Shown here piece by piece: positions 5,528 through 5,750 of a DNA stretch of 5,750 nt. This DNA is from Lysobacteraceae bacterium (GTDB lineage: Bacteria; Pseudomonadota; Gammaproteobacteria; Xanthomonadales; Rhodanobacteraceae). The DNA lies in contig JAGWZT010000147.1 of the NCBI GenBank assembly GCA_018971925.1, positions 1 to 5,750 of the forward strand, in the 5' to 3' direction. A model generated the notes under the pieces. That model did no database searches, was not told the DNA's origin, and saw nothing but the letters and a program-made list of their open reading frames with translations. The position numbers and the translations under genes are program-made. The first letter of the stretch is position 1. Every line of letters starts with the position of its first letter.

Positions 5528-5549
5528 ATCCGGCGGCAGTGCGCCGGAT
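5528..5549 (+). terminator. Second hairpin in the PAP2-glycosyltransferase gap
   Basis: ATCCGGCG (5528-5535) pairs perfectly with CGCCGGAT (5542-5549) across the six-base loop GCAGTG. This is the strongest stem after the PAP2 gene. Only a weak GATTT follows, so it is a candidate terminator or 3'-end stabiliser rather than a clear intrinsic terminator. It ends 28 bases before the next start codon. Confidence 0.4.
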
Positions 5550-5577
5550 TGGCTGAGATTTCCGATCGATTGCCGAC

Positions 5578-5750
5578 ATGACAGCGAATCGCCACCGTTA
5601 CAGCGAAATGCGCCGGCGCATCATCCGCAGTGCGCTGATGCCACTGTTCCGGACAAGCGACACGCGCCTGCGCCAAACCAGGGACCTGTCCGGAGCGGCG
5701 GTTCGGCGCATCCTCATCTGTCGCCCGAATCACCGGCTGGGCAATTTGCT
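5578..5750 (+). CDS. Probable family 9 glycosyltransferase (heptosyltransferase-like), 3' truncated
   Basis: An open frame from the ATG at 5578 runs to the right edge, 57 full codons. A stop at 5554-5556 closes the frame upstream, so this is the first ATG. Residues 1-40 are basic and polar without a clear signal peptide. Residues 44-58 read RILICRPNHRLGNLL, a pattern I recognise as the first strand and nucleotide-sugar-side loop of GT9 proteins (ADP-heptose:LPS heptosyltransferase family), in the variant with RPNHRLGN in place of the usual RxxxLGD. GT9 enzymes add sugars, usually heptose, to the LPS core on the cytoplasmic side of the inner membrane. Ribosome-binding sequence is weak, and ATGs at 5608 and 5638 are alternatives. 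Only the N-terminus is visible, so the assignment rests on one motif. Confidence 0.6.
   Translation, partial: MTANRHRYSEMRRRIIRSALMPLFRTSDTRLRQTRDLSGAAVRRILICRPNHRLGNL

Noticed and set aside
1..5750. CRISPR array, tRNA, rRNA, insertion sequence or phage genes
   Set aside because: No regularly spaced repeats, cloverleaf-like sequence, transposase or integrase motifs were seen on either strand.

Overview
The window is GC-rich double-stranded bacterial DNA with tightly packed genes and third-codon-position GC bias. The protein types, together with a degenerate repeat whose hairpin arm resembles intergenic repeats common in that group, suggest a gammaproteobacterium of the Xanthomonadales/Rhodanobacteraceae kind. 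This placement is inferred from style and is not proven.

Layout. (1) 1-1739, plus strand: the C-terminal half of an RND efflux pump inner-membrane subunit of the CzcA/CusA-like (HME-type) group, cut by the left edge. (2) 1740-1867: a short convergent spacer with two overlapping, mutually exclusive hairpins. (3) 1868-4064, minus strand: a two-component system, with an OmpR-type response regulator (3399-4064) followed by a membrane histidine kinase (about 1868-3286). The 112-base gap between them holds a decayed repeat-like element. Its edge appears to supply the kinase ribosome-binding site. (4) 4065-4201: a divergent control region with a direct repeat CTAAGC-N5-CTAAGC, one helical turn apart, which is the usual architecture of an OmpR/PmrA-family operator. 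(5) 4202-4744, plus strand: a small exported protein with two PepSY-like repeats. (6) 4871-5494, plus strand: an exported PAP2-superfamily phosphatase-like protein with PSGE in place of the usual PSGH motif. Its leader contains a third CTAAGC half-site and a perfect 8-bp hairpin. (7) 5578-5750, plus strand: the start of a probable family 9 (heptosyltransferase-like) glycosyltransferase, cut by the right edge.

How the parts may work together. The regulator and kinase are divergent from the PepSY gene and share a promoter region with it. The only three CTAAGC sequences found by eye all lie in the noncoding DNA upstream of the regulator, PepSY and PAP2 genes. The simplest reading is a small envelope-response regulon: the kinase senses something in the periplasm, the regulator controls its own operon plus the PepSY and PAP2 genes, and the PAP2 enzyme acts on a lipid or lipid-linked phosphate. 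A neighbouring LPS-type glycosyltransferase fits an envelope theme. The RND pump is convergent and may be unrelated. No wholly new system is evident. The most distinctive points are the shared operator, the repeat-derived ribosome-binding site, and the altered motifs in the kinase and the PAP2 protein.
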